Below are positions 35,243 to 48,074 of a stretch of DNA of 64,000 nucleotides, piece by piece. Source of the DNA: Mimachlamys varia. Taxonomy: Eukaryota > Mollusca > Bivalvia > Pectinida > Pectinidae. The position numbers were made by a program, and so were the translations under genes. The stretch lies in assembly GCA_947623455.1 (NCBI GenBank), contig OX392532.1:22976792-23040791 (forward strand). The letters run 5' to 3'. Position 1 is the first letter of the stretch; the number at the start of each line of letters is the position of its first letter. The notes under the pieces were generated by a model. It was not told where the DNA came from and searched no databases. It worked only from the letters and a program-made list of their open reading frames with translations.

Positions 35243-36781
35243 TATTTTCAATAAATACTAGGGTTTCCATGGATACCGTACACTGAACCGATGTGAAACA
35301 GTCTGAAATCTTGTCTAAAAGAAGATATCCTGTGAGTGATATGTTCTTAGAAAACCATGAAAATAAATGAGACATCTTTTCTGGTCCAATTTCCCAAGTG
35401 GAATGAATTCTAGATTTCTTTTAGTTATGAGTTAGAACGAGTTATGTCCCTTTATCAATTGAGGTTTAATAGGATTTTGGAATGATTTAGAACATTTTCC
35501 CAAGTTTTAAGCTGTAAAATGAATCAATGTTAATATAAAACAAGCATGAAAAGGTTTTTTTCTTCAAAAATTGAATTTGGGCACTGGTTAAACATCACTT
35601 TGTCTTTCCCAAAATTGAAATAAAACCCTGTAGTTGTCTGGAAAATTACACAATGAACAAAATGGGGTATCGGTTTCCTTTCTCCCTTGAACAGTTACAG
35701 AGTAAAATGAATTTCCCTGACAGATAAATTTGAACCAATTCTACTCTCAAAATATCAACAAAGGGAGATAATCTGAAAAATGGAAACTTTAATAAATGTG
35801 TAGTTTTCATGAACAAAATTTCATTATGGGTGAAACATGATGATTTGAGATCATACGCATGTACAAAACAAAAATGTTTAGGGATAATGTGATGTTTTTG
35901 CCTTATATGATGACGTCATAGTTACTGTAACGTCATCAATGGGTATCTATGACATCATCAATAATAACTTACTGATATCAAAATGGCCACCAGAAAACCT
36001 GCATCATAATAACAATCTGGCAACAAACACTTCACGTAGCCGATTTACACCATGAAAATGCCAGAAAATGTGAAAAATCTGATAAATGCCACCATACGCA
36101 TCCTTTATTAGCTTCCCCAAGCTTAGAAATGAGAGTGATTGCCAAAAATTGTAAAAATCAAATTCCATTAAAAAATGTTTTTCTTCATCTGAAAATTATG
36201 GAAATTGATAAAAGACATCGTTGACTTTACTAAAACAGTCATTAGGCTGATTCGCACACCAAAGACCTTAAAGGATTATTGGTTGTCTTGCCAATGATGG
36301 ATTAGAGTCTACTTACAATTACATGTATGTACCACATATATACTGTGATAACTGTGTTTAATTGAATAATATATTGAATACTGAATATATGACTGATTAA
36401 ACAGAAAAAAAATATATATAAAAGAGCACAATTTGATTGAAAACAGTTATTTTACCTATTTTTCAATAAATACTAGGTTTTCCATGGATACCGTACACTG
36501 AACCGATGTGAAACAGTCTGAAATCTTGTCTAAATGTATCGAGAAGATATCCTGTGAGTGATCTGTTCTTAGTAAAACATGAAAATAAATGAGACATCTT
36601 TTCTTTACATGATTCATAGAATATGTCCAGAAGCCAATGTTGTTATGACCTCACGAATGTTTGAAAAATAAATTTCATTCCTTAAATAAACTTGTTTTTC
36701 TATGTATGCTACTTGTGTGAAAACCATGGTAACCACATCAAAAATAACTAAAAAAGGCAAAAAATACCCTATTTTAACCCA
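35243..36781 (+). repeat. Duplicated blocks flanking the Tigger-like element and F2
   Basis: Three overlapping similarities are visible. 35243-35420 matches 36459-36605 and 48165-48420 (TACTAGGGTTTCCATGGATA). 35591-36250 matches 32283-32660. 36357-36781 matches 48075-48560. These paralogous copies supply the empty sites for the Tigger-like element (36457), P1 (36358-36361) and F2. No gene is supported. Confidence 0.7.
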
Positions 36782-37649
36782 ACAAGAATTATGTGTAATT
36801 ATATGTCTCGCCTTTCCCGGTTTGCCGATAATATTTAAATCCCAACGTAAAAATTAGTGTAACAAAATACATACAGCAAGATTATATCTGTAACATAGCC
36901 AAGTTTCAATTTAATTACATATCAATAACACTATAAATAGTGTATGCTAACGTAAATTCTCAAAATTCCCATGTTTTAACCCAAAAATTTCCTCCAATTT
37001 TCGGTAAGGTCTTCAGTATGATAATATTAGTAACTACCCTAAGTTCAATTGAATCCAATATCATTCACACTATAAAAAGTGGACTTTAACGCAAATTCTC
37101 AAAATTCCCATGTTTTTGCCCCAAAACAGCGGAACCTGCACATAAATTTCCTCCAAATCTCATTCGGTGTTCAGTATGATGATATCAGTAACTACTGAAA
37201 GTTTCAATTGAATCTGATATCAGTGACACTATAAAAAGTGGACTTTAACACAAATTCTCAAAATTCCCAAGTTTTTGACCCAAAACAGCAAAACCTGTAT
37301 ATAAATTTCCTCCAAATTTCACTAAGATGTTCAGTATGATATTGTTAGTAACTACATAAAGTTTCAATTCAATCGGATATCTGTAACAATATAAAAAGTG
37401 GACTTTAACGCAAATTCTCAAAATTCCCATGTTTTTGCCCCAAAACACCAAAACCTGTATTACGATTTCATTTAAATTGAGGTAAGGTATTAAGTATGAT
37501 GGTTTGAACAATGTGACCAACTTTCAATTCAATAGGACAATTATAACACTGTTAAAAGTGGACTTTTAACGCAAATGTTGACGCCACCGCCGCCGGAAAA
37601 GTAACACCTAAGTCTCGCTTTCTCGACTATCGTCGAGGCGAGACAAAAA
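36782..37649 (+). mobile_element. F2: tandem-cored element with F1-type ends
   Basis: It starts ACAAGAATTATGTGTAATTA (hairpin AATTA/TAATT), then ATGTCTCGCCTTTCCCGG. The 3' hairpin GTCTCGCTTTCTCGAC/GTCGAGGCGAGAC precedes AAAAA. The core has about three units of 160 bp (TTTGCCCCAAAACAGC). The paralogue at 48551-48570 shows the empty site AACCC AAAAA TTGACC. F1 shares the ends but not the core. Confidence 0.8.
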
Positions 37650-38351
37650 TTGACCCCAGCAATAGGAATTTTTTTCCTAAGATCTTTCTAAATTTAAGAT
37701 TACATACTTGATAGTAAAATTATCTGTCTCAGCATAGGTCATTTGTTTAGATTTTTTGCTTTTTTCCTCATGTGCTTTTGTTAGAATTTCACTTCCTGTA
37801 AAGCTAGCTTTTCATGTGTAGAAACCAGTTTCGGAGAGGCCAAAATGTTAATCTCTTACCAAATTTACTCTTCTTTAGACTCAAAAGACGCAATTTTACA
37901 TAAATTGAGGGAAATATTCAATTGCCATACACGTTTTCAATGAATTTACACTGATAACGATGATCAGAACTTTAACATAAAAATCTTAATTTAAAATATT
38001 GAAGATATTTTTAACACTAAATCTATAAACATAATAAGTTATTAGACTTGATTTTCGCTTCAAGTTTTGCCGTAAGTTAAGTTTATTGGGCCTTTAATTG
38101 AGCTTCCTTTCATTGACAATATTAAATTTTCATGATTAAGATTTTTACAGTAATTGATATCCAAAAATATGCATTGATAAATTACTGTTTTACTGTTAAA
38201 GAATTAATAGCATGATTGACAATAAGACTACTTGTCATTTGGCAACCGCCATTACGAGATTTGAGATAGGCCTACAAGGCAGTAAATAGCTTAAGAGATT
38301 TGAGTAAACAAGGTAAAATTAACACAAAACCAATGCATGAATCATACAAAA
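37650..38351. repeat. Continuation of duplicated block and MITE right end
   Basis: 37650-37860 matches 48565-48790 (CTTCCTGTAAAGCTAGCTTTT). 37870-38000 resembles the 440-bp repeat unit. 38020-38095 resembles the right half of the TTAA MITE at 925-1308. No gene. Confidence 0.6.
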
Positions 38352-39567
38352 ACAACTAGAACTGTAAGCCGATGGCTGACTAATACCCCCCCGCTACCTC
38401 TTATTAGAGGTGTCTGACATGTTTTTGAAAAAAACATGATGTAGTACAAGTTGTATATAACATGCATTATATAATGTATTATTTTATATTACTATGTATC
38501 ACCGCATATCTAAAAAACAAAAACAAAGAAGGCACCTTTGGTCTTACATACATTACAGTGTAGATTTCATATCAACAATGTGGATGCATATGTATGTTTC
38601 AACTTGTGAAACTCACTGAATGAATAAAGAAAGGTGATATACATATTAATAAGAAAATTTATGATGCTGATTGTTTCAATACAATGCATCTTACGTTTAT
38701 ATTAATAGTGGTGTAAATTAGCCCATGGGAACGGACAAATTTTAACCTGTGTATAGTAATCCTCAACATTACTTACTGCGAAGTTTCATTGAAAATGACC
38801 CAGTAGTTTAGAAGAAGTTGTCCAGACATCATGTTATTACGGAAACCTGTGTATAGTCACCTCATTACCATGGCAACCAAAATTTTGACAAACGAAACCC
38901 TGTATGCAAATCTATACATGGTCCCCAACAATACTGCCAAGTTTCACTGAAATTGATCCAGTAGTTTAGGAGGAGTTGTCCGGACAACACATTATAATGG
39001 AAACCTGTGTATAGTGACCTGGTTACCATGGCAACCAAAATTTTGACAAACAAAACTCTGCATGCACATCTACACATGGTCCCCAACAATACTGCCAAGT
39101 TTCATTAAACTCGATCCAGTGGTTTATAGGAAGTTGTCCGGACAACACGTTATTACGGAAACCTGTGTATAGTGACCTGGTTACCATGGCAACCAAAATT
39201 TTGACAAACGAAACTCTGCATGCACATCTACACATGGTCCCCAACAATACTGCCAAGTTTTATTGAAATCGATCCAGTAGTTTAGGAGGAGTTGTCCGGA
39301 CAACATTTTATTATGGAAACCTGTGTATAGTGACCTGGTTACCATGGCAACCAAAATTTTGACAAACGAAACCCTGCATGCACATCTACACATGGTCCCC
39401 AACAATACTGCCAAGTTTTATTGAAATCGATCCAGTAGTTTAGGAGGAGTTGTCCGGACAACGTTTTTCTACAGACAGACGGACAGACGGACAGACAGAC
39501 GGACAGACAGACGGACAGACAAGCTGATTCCAGTATACCCCCCCTAACTTCGTTGCGGGGGGGTATA
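38352..39567 (+). mobile_element. D: tandem-cored element with C7/G7 3' hairpin
   Basis: It starts about ACAACTAGAACTGTAAGCCG; the subterminal TACCCCCCCGC is inverted at the 3' end. About five core units of 158 bp follow (ACCATGGCAACCAAAATTTT). The linker is (GGACAGAC)n at 39473-39520. The 3' hairpin at 39534-39567 has a perfect 11-bp stem, TATACCCCCCC/GGGGGGGTATA. It ends TATA before ATAA. The four 77-residue minus frames are translations of the unit. No protein is encoded. Confidence 0.7.
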
Positions 39568-40260
39568 ATAAACCAACTTATCTGCATTGAGTCTGGAAGC
39601 ATTAAGACCAAGAGACATGTATTTATGGATAAAAGTCTTCCAAAAAACACTAAGGCCATCTGAAGGCAGTCATCTTGTTTTCTCATAGAGCCGTTTGATA
39701 CAAATTTCAGAATGACAATTTTAACGAACTTATATTGACAGAAAGGTTAGATTTGAAACAAACTACTTGGCAACAAACCACTTCAAAATGAATTTACTTT
39801 TCATTTACCGCTATAATTATTTTTTTATTATTTTCTTTTTCAATACAGACTTACATATAATGGATCAAGTACAAGAATAATATTTCGTTTTTTCTTCAAA
39901 GTTTGCAAAATGCACCACCAGTTCAAACATGAAAATATGGTGTTCTCAACACCAGCTAAACATTGATTTATCTCAAGTTTAGCTTTAAAGATATTTTTTT
40001 TTTGCACACAGTTAGATATATTTTATGTTCAGACACAAAATTAAAAGAAAATAACGTACTTTTTATTGAGAGAAAGACAAAATTAAGGGTGGGGGCTTAT
40101 TCCCAGGCTCCCCACCCTGTTCCAAGAACCTTTGCCAAAGTGGGGAGGGGGCTTATTCGTGAGAGGGGGCTTATTCCCGGTAAAATACGGTAGTGGTGTT
40201 TATAAAATATAATTTCTTATTTCATGTGACTTTCATTTGAATAAGTGATTGGGCAGGAAT
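39568..40260. other. Noncoding DNA with GGGGGCTTATTC repeats
   Basis: Three copies of a GGGGCTTATTC motif lie at 40094-40185, ending CCCGGTAAAATACGGTA. This looks like one end of a dispersed DNA element. The partner end was not found. No gene is supported. Confidence 0.45.
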
Positions 40261-40267
40261 AGACCAT

Positions 40268-43200
40268 ACTAGCATTTTGACAGGTCAGAAGACCAACATT
40301 TTACATAAATTGAGGGAAATATTTAATTGCCATACATGTTTTAGAAAGTTTCAATGAATTTGCACTGATAAAGATGATCAAAAATTTAACAAGAATATCA
40401 AAATATACAATATTGAAGATATTTTTAACACGGAAGATCCATTCGGATGAAGCTATTTCTGGTTTAAAAACGATAAGATTTGAATGAATGATGGAATAGG
40501 CCATACAAACGTTTTACACAAGAGACATTGACAAAAGTTAAAAACTAATGAGAGTGTTAACACTAAAAACTAATAAAACAGTATTTTTTGGGAAAATTGA
40601 AAGGCAATGTTCAGACAAAATAATGATTTTTAACGCTTTTATTCAATATCAACCTATCCAGTAAAATCGCACACCCAACGATCTTAAAGGATGGTTTGGT
40701 TGAAAACAAATTGTAAAACCTGGTCAGAAGACCAACATTTTACATAAATTGAGGGAAATATTTAATTGCCATACATGTTTTAGAAAGTTTCAATGAATTT
40801 GCACTGATAAAGATGATCAGAAATTTAGCATCAATATCAAAATTTACAATATTGAAGTGTTTTTTTACACGAAAGATCCATTCGGATGAAGCTATTTCTG
40901 GTTTAAAAACGATAAGATTTGAATGAATGATGGAATAGGCCATACAAACGTTTTCACACAAGAGACATTGACAAAAGTTAAAAACTAATGAGAATTGACA
41001 CTAAAATCTAATAAAACAGTATGTTGTGGGAAAATTGAGAGGCAATGTTCAGACAAAATAATGATTTTTAACGCTTTCATTCAATATCAACCTATCCAGT
41101 AAAATCGCACACCAACGACCTCAAAGGATTATAATGGTTGAAAACAGATTGTGAAACCCAGTCAGAAGACCAACATTTCACATCCGGGAAATATTCAAAT
41201 TGCCATACATGTTTTAGAAATTTCAAATGAATTTGCACTTATAGCGATTATTATAAGAATTCTAATATGAATATTAAAATTTACAATATTGAAGATATTT
41301 TTTACACATAAGATCCATTCGGATGAAGCTATTTCTGGTTTAAAAACGATAAGATTTGAATGAATGATGGAATAGGCCATGCAAACGGTTTTCGCAAGAG
41401 ACATTGACAAAAGTTAAAAACTAATGTAATGAGAGTGTCAACACTAAAATCAAATGAAACAGTATGTTGTGGGAAAATTGAGAGGCAATCAGGGATGTTC
41501 AGACAAATTAATGATTTTTAACACTTTTATTCAATATCAACCTATCCAGTAAAATCGCACACCAACGATCTTAAAGGATTGTTTGGTTGAAAACAAATTG
41601 TAAAACCTGGTCAGAAGACCAACATTTTACATAAATTGAGGAAATATTCAATTGCCATACATGTTTTTAGAAAGTTTCAATGAATTTGCACTGATAAAGA
41701 TGATCAGAAATTTAGCATGAATATCAAATTTTACAATATTGAAGTTATTTTTAACACGGAAGATCCATTCAGATGAAGCTATTTCTGGTTTAAAAACGAT
41801 AAGATTTGAATGAATGATGGAATAGGCCATGCAAACGTTTACACAAGAGACATTGACAAAAGTTAAAAACTAATGAGAGTGTTAACACTAAAATCTAATA
41901 AAACAGTATTTTATGGGGAAATTGAGAGGCAATGTTCAGACAAAATAATGATTTTTAACACTTTTATTCAATATCAACCTATCCAGTAAAATCGCACACC
42001 AACGATCTTAAAGGATTGTTTGGTTGAAAATAAATTGTAAAACCTGGTCAGAAGACCAACATTTTACATAAATTGAGGGAAACATTTAATTGCCATAAAT
42101 GTTTTAGAAAGTTTCAATGAATTTGCGCTGATAAAGATGATCAGAAATTTAACATCAATATCAAAATTTACAATATTGTAGTTTTTTTTTACACGGAAGA
42201 TCCATTTGGATGAAGCTATTTCTGGTTTAAAAACGATAAGATTTGAATGAATGATGGAATAGGCCATACAAACGTTTTCACACAAGAGACATTGACAAAA
42301 GTTAAAAACTAATGAGAGTGTTAACACTTAAATCTAATAAAACAGTATGTTGTGGGAAAATTGAGAGGCAATGTTCAGACAAAATAATGATTTTTAACGC
42401 TTTCATTCAATATCAACCTATCCAGTAAAATCGCACACCAACGACCTCAAAGGATTATAATGGTTGAAAACAGATTGTGAAACTCAGTCAGAAGACCAAC
42501 ATTTCACATCAGGGAAATATTCAAATTGCCATACATGTTTTAGAAATTTCGAATGAATTTGTACTTATAGCGATTATTATAAGAATTCTAATATGAATAT
42601 TAAAATTTACAATATTGAAGATATTTTTTACACATAAGATCCATTCGGATGAAGCTATTTCTGGTTTAAAAACGATAAGATTTGAATGAATGATGGAATA
42701 GGCCATGCAAACGGTTTTCGCAAGAGACATTGACAAAAGTTAAAAACTAATGTAATGAGAGTGTCAACACTAAAATCAAATAAAACAGTATGTTGTGGGA
42801 AAATTGAGAGGCAATCAGGGATGTTCAGACAAAATAATGATTTTAACACTTTTATTCAATATCAACCTATCCAGTAAAATCGCACACCAACGATCTTAAA
42901 GGATTGTTTGGTTGAAAACAAATTGTAAAACCTGGTCAGAAGACCAACATTTTACATAAATTGAGGGAAATATCAAATTGCCATACATGTTTTAGAAAGT
43001 TTCAATGAATTTGCACTGATAAAGATGATCAAAAATTTAACATGAATATCAAAAATTACAATATAGAAGATATTTTTAACACGGAAGATCCATTCGGATG
43101 AAGTTATTTCTGGTTTAAAAACAATAAGATTTGAATAAATGATGGAAAAGGCCATACAAACGTTTTACACAAGAGACATTGACAAAAGTTAAAAACTAAT

Positions 43201-43433
43201 GAGAGTGTTAACACTAAAAACTAATAAAACAGTATTTTTTGGGAAAATTGAGAGGCAATGTTCGGACAAAATAATGATTTTTAACGTTTTTATTCAATAT
43301 CAACCTATCCAGTAAAATCGCACACCAACGACCTTAAAGGATTATTGGTTGAAAGCAGATTGTAAAACCCGGTCAAACAAGACGAACATTTTTCTTCAAA
43401 TGAGGGAAATATTCAATTGCCATACATTTTTTA
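40268..43433 (+). repeat. ~440-bp tandem repeat array, about 7 units
   Basis: CAGAAGACCAACATTTTACA marks units at 40292, 40731, 41169, 41618, 42055, 42495 and 42943. Spacing is 437-449 bp. Each unit contains ACGGAAGATCCATTCGGATG and TATCAACCTATCCAGTAAAA. Two unit subtypes seem to alternate in part. The 60-87-residue minus frames are translations of the unit. A5 ends the uninterrupted stretch. Confidence 0.9.
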
Positions 43434-45610
43434 ACAAGAGGCCCAACGGGCCTTAACGGTCATCTGACTACCAATTGTAAAATCACTATGAAAATACGTG
43501 TAGTCATTAAATCAAGTTATAATATGCCTGTATAGATTGCCAAGTTCAAGATAGTGGCCTTCTTGGATTTCTGATGGGCTTGAAAAATAACAACACTTTG
43601 TTGGGACCATCTCAGGATATCATTTCTGGCAAGTTTCAGCTCAATTCCACTGGTAGAACTTGAGAAGTTTAGAATGTGTTTTCAAAATGGCCGCTGTGGA
43701 GGCCATCTTGGATTTTTGACTACACGAAAAATAACAACAGTTTCGTTTTGGCCCCAGTGACCTTGAATGAAAGTCAAGGTCATTTCTTTGAACAAACTTG
43801 GTACCCCTTTATCCCAGCATAACACAGGCCCAATATCAGGTCTCTGGGCCTTTTGGTTATTCAGAAGAAGTCGTTCAAAGATTTTGACCTTTTTGGCCCC
43901 TGTGACCTTGAATGAAGGTCAAGGTCATTTGTTTGAACAAACTTGGTAGCCCTTTATCCCAGCATGCCACAGGCCCAATATTAGGTCTCTGGGCCTTTTG
44001 GTTATTCAGAAGAAGTCGTTTAAAAATTATGACCGTTTTGTCCCCTGTGACCTTGAATGAAAGTCAAGGTCATTTCTTTGAACAAACTTGGTAGCCCTTT
44101 ATCCCAGCATGCCACAGGCCCAATATTAGGTATCTGGGCCTTTTGGTTATTCAGAAGAAAATGTTTAAAGATTATGACCGTTTTGACCCCAGTGACCTTG
44201 AATGAAAGTCAAGGTCATTTCTTTGAACAAACTTGGTAGCCCTTTATCCCAGCATGCCACAGGCCCAATATTAGATCTCTGGGCCTTTTGGTTATTCAGA
44301 AGAAAATGTTTAAAGATTATGACCGTTTTGGCCCCAGTGACCTTGAATGAAAGTCAAGGTCATTTCTTTGAACAAACTTGGTAGCTCTTTATCCCAGCAT
44401 GCCACAGGCCCAATATCAGGTCTCTGGGCCTTTTGGTTATTCAGAAGAAGTTGTTTAAAGATTATGACCGTTTTGGCCCCTGTGACCTTGAATGAAAGTC
44501 AAGGTCATTTGTTTGAACAAACTTGGTAGCCCTTTATCCCAGCATGCCACAGGCCCAATATTAGGTCTCTGTGCCTTTTGGTTATTCAGAAGAAGTCGTT
44601 TAAAAATTATGACCGTTTTGTCCCCTGTGACCTTGAATGAAGGTCAAGGTCATTTCTTTGAACAAACTTGGTAGCCCTTTATCTCAGCATAACACAGGAT
44701 CAATATCAGGTCTCTGGGCCTTTTGGTTATTCAGAAGAAGTTGTTTAAAAAGATTTTGACCTTTTTGGCCCCTGTGACCTTGAATGAAAGTCAAGGTCAT
44801 TTCTTTGAACAAACTTGGTACCCCTTTATCCCAGCATAACACAGGCCCAATATCAGGTCTCTGGGCCTTTTGGTTATTCAGAAGAAGTCGTTCAAAGATT
44901 TTGACCTTTTTGGCCCCGGTGACCTTTAATGAAGGTCAAGGTCATTTGTTTGAACAAACTTGGTAGCCCTTCATCCCAGCATGCCACAGGCCCAATATTA
45001 GGTCTCTGGGCCTTTTGGTTATTCAGAAGTCGTCGTTTAAAAATTATGACCGTTTTGTCCCCAGTGACCTTGAATGAAGGTCAAGGTCATTTCTTTGAAC
45101 AAACTTGGTAGCCCTTTATCTCAGCATAACACAGGACCAATATCAGGTCTCTAGGCCTTTTTGGTTATTCAGAAGAAGTTTTTTAAAAAGATTTTGACCT
45201 TTTTGGCCCCTGTGTCCTTGAATGAAGGTCAAGGTCATTTGTTTGAACAAACTTGGTACCCCTTTATCCCAGCATAACACAGGCCCAATATCAGGTCTCT
45301 GGGCCTTTTGGTTATTCAGAAGAAGTCGTTCAAAGATTTTGACCTTTTTGGCTCCTGTGACCTTGAATGAAGGTCAAGGTCATTTGTTTGAACAAACTTG
45401 GTACCCCTTCATCCCAGCATGGCACAAGCCCAATATTGGGTCTATGGGCCTTTTGGTTTATGAGAAGAAGATGTTTAAATGGAAAAGTTTACGGACGGCG
45501 CACGACGCACGACGACGGATGAAGCATGATGACTATAGGTCACGCACGACGACGGATGAAGCATGATGACTATAGGTCATCCTGACCCTTCGGGTCAGAT
45601 GACCTAAAAA
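43434..45610 (+). mobile_element. A5: tandem-cored element in the 440-bp array, 12 units
   Basis: The leader is of the A4 subtype. There are twelve core units, some mutated (GTGACCTTTAATG at 44920, GTGTCCTTGAATG at 45212). At the 3' end a 37-bp segment (GCACGACGACGGATGAAGCA...) is duplicated in tandem at 45507-45579. The empty site is visible in a sister copy at 46775-46790 (TTTTTT AAAAA TTTGG). The occupied borders are TTTTTTA|ACAAG and GACCTA|AAAATTTGG, so no target duplication is required. Confidence 0.85.
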
Positions 45611-47037
45611 TTTGGAATTCATGAATATTGAAGATATTTTTCACACAGATGATCCATTCGGATAAAACTGGATGTTGTGGGAAAAGTGGAAGGTAATGAT
45701 CTGACAAAAAAATCATTTTCAACGCTTTAATTAAATATCAACCTATCCAGTAAAATCGCACACCAACGACCTTAATAGGATTATAATGGTTGAAAACAGA
45801 TTGTGAAACCCAGTCAGAAGACCAACATTTCACATCAGGGAAATATTCAATTGCCATACATGTTTTAGAAATTTCAAATGAATTTGCACTTATAACGATT
45901 ATTATAAGAATTCTAATATGAATATTAAAATTTACAATATTGAAGATATTTTTTACACAGAGATCCATTTGGATGAAGCTATTTCTGGTTTAAAACCGAT
46001 AAGATTTGAATGAATGATGGAATAGGCCATACAAACGTTTTACACAAGAGACATTGACAAAAGTTAAAAACTTATAAGAGTGTCAACACAAAAATCTAAT
46101 TAAACAGTATGTTGTGGGAAAATTGAGAGGCAATGTTCAGACAAAATAATGATTTTTAACACTTTTATTCAATATCAACCTATCCAGTAAAATCGCACAC
46201 CAACGATCTTAAAGGATTGTTTGGTTGAAAACAAATTGTAAAACCTGGTCATAAGACCAACATTTTACATAAATTGAGGAAATATTCAATTGCCATACAT
46301 GTTTTAAGTTTCAATGAATTTGCACTGATAAAGATGATCAAAAATTTAACATGAATGTTAAAATATACAATATTGAAGATATTTTTAACACAGAAGATCC
46401 ATTCGAAAGAAGCTATGTTGGGATGAAAAACAATTTCAATTGAATGGATAATAGGGCAAATATAGTTCATACAAACGTTTTTACATAAGGGACATTGACA
46501 CCAGTTTAAAACTAATGAGAGTGTAAGGAATACAAATAGCGATAAAAAATATTTATTTCAGCAGAGCTCTCATTTAGACCGAAGCTTTAACCTAGAATAA
46601 AGGCAATGTTCAGACAGAATAATGAATTTTAACACTTTTATTCAATATCAACCTATCCAGTAAAATCGCACAACAACGAACTTAAAGGATTATTCATTGA
46701 AAACAGATTGTAAAACCTGGTCAAACAAGACCAACATTTTTCTTCAAATAAGGGAAATATTCAATTGCCATACATTTTTTAAAAATTTGGAATTCATGAA
46801 TATTGAAGATATTTTTCACACAGACGATCCATTTGGATAAAACTGTATGTTGTGGGAAAAGTGGAAGGTAATGATCAGACAAAATAATTATTTTTAACGC
46901 TTTCATTCAATATCAACCTATCCAGTAAAATCGCACACCAACGACCTTAAAGGATTATTGGTTGTCTTGCCAATGATGGATTAGAATCTACTTACAATAT
47001 TACATGTATGTACCATATATATACTGTAATAACTGTT
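45611..47037 (+). repeat. ~440-bp repeat array, continued
   Basis: Further units start near 45821, 46256 and 46730, with spacing 435 and 474 bp. The last is a variant carrying ATTTTTTAAAAATTTGGAAT, the empty counterpart of the A5 site. The end (46940-47037) matches 36270-36357. Reading stops at the TTAA where P1 is inserted. Confidence 0.8.
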
Positions 47038-47041
47038 TTAA

Positions 47042-48074
47042 AGAGGCTCGACCCTTTTGCAATTATCCGCTAGATTTCCTTAAAACTTTCATATGTTGAT
47101 TATGCTACCAGGTAGAGATGATTTTGTGAAAATCTAAGCATTCCTATGACTTGTTTCATTTTTGGTAAAAAAACACAAAGAAAATGATTTTTTTCAAAAT
47201 TTAATGTTTTTTCTATTTTTCTTCTTCTGAATGTTGTTGAAAATCACAAACATACAATAAAATAAAAAAAGAAATCAATAGCTACCTCAGAAATATTTTA
47301 TTTGTGGAAAAATGGACAAAACGATTTTTACAAAGTGTGTTATTTTTATATCTAGAAGACAAATTTCAGTATTCACAGTCAAATTATTTACATACCATAT
47401 AGTTACATAAAGCATAAGCAAAAAATTGAATCGAAATATCATAGACAAGCTTTTTATGCTACTAATTGAAAACTACATGTAAAACTGTGTCTAGGGTAGG
47501 TTGTCTCCCTTGAAGCTATTAGGAAGTTTTTATAGTGGGTAGTATTTTTACATAACATACATACTGTGAATGCGTACAAGCCTAAAACATTTTAGAACAT
47601 AACAACTACCGGCGTTCTGTGTTATATTTCAACAACATAATAGTGCATATATAATGACACCAGGCACAGCCCTTGTGCAAACGTTCTGCCAACACAGATA
47701 ATTCTACCACTCCCCGACTCTCTCTCCAGTTTGAGAAAACATGGCCAGTTGTACCGGTACTATAGGCCTACCTTCGGATTCTGTTTCTATACTGTTGCCG
47801 TCGCTGTCAGTGTCCGACCATGTGTCGATATAGTGTACATCTATTTTTGTTGTTGTTTTGCAATAAAAGTGGTCTTGACAATACTTTATTTGCTCGTAAT
47901 CTTGAGTTGAAGACTTGAACCGTTCCATCTCATCTCGCCATTGTTGACATCGCGACATATCACTGTGTAGAACGAATTTGATACCCCGTTTTCAAATACC
48001 AGGTACACGAATAGGAAGCTACGTCACCACAAAACGAGAATCAAAACTTGTGTATTACGTAGGGTTAAGCGTCC
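47042..48074. mobile_element. P1: TTAA-flanked element carrying a short ORF
   Basis: TTAA lies on both sides (47038-47041, 48075-48078). The paralogue at 36351-36370 (ACTGTGTTTAATTGAATAAT) has the same flanks with one TTAA. The ends AGAGGCTCGACCCT and GGACGCTTAACCCT (inverted) agree at 10 of 14 positions. At 1033 bp it is far too short for an intact piggyBac transposase. It holds the 84-residue minus frame at 47704-47958. Confidence 0.65.
47704..47958 (-). CDS. Short ORF inside P1, unknown product
   Basis: The 84-residue minus-strand frame is compositionally balanced, unlike the repeat-derived frames around it. It starts MSRCQQWRDEMERF, then carries an acidic stretch WSDTDSDGNSIETESEG and ends in TGERVGEW before TAG. 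It lies near the right inverted end, pointing inward. An acidic N-terminal segment would fit the start of a piggyBac-type transposase left in a deleted element, but that is inference. It could also be a host exon carried by chance. No DDD core follows. Confidence 0.3.
   Translation of the reverse strand: MSRCQQWRDEMERFKSSTQDYEQIKYCQDHFYCKTTTKIDVHYIDTWSDTDSDGNSIETESEGRPIVPVQLAMFSQTGERVGEW

Noticed and set aside
38865..39414. Four 77-residue minus-strand frames (MAVLLGTMCRCACRV...)
   Set aside because: They are the 158-bp core unit of D read on the other strand.
40301..43155. Recurring 60-87-residue minus frames (MAYSIIHSNLIVFKPE...)
   Set aside because: They are one reading of the 440-bp tandem repeat, broken differently in each unit.
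43434..45610. 3-bp TAA target duplication for A elements
   Set aside because: It fits A5 and C1 taken singly, but A2 has GGA on the left while its right end is still CTA, so CTA is part of the element.
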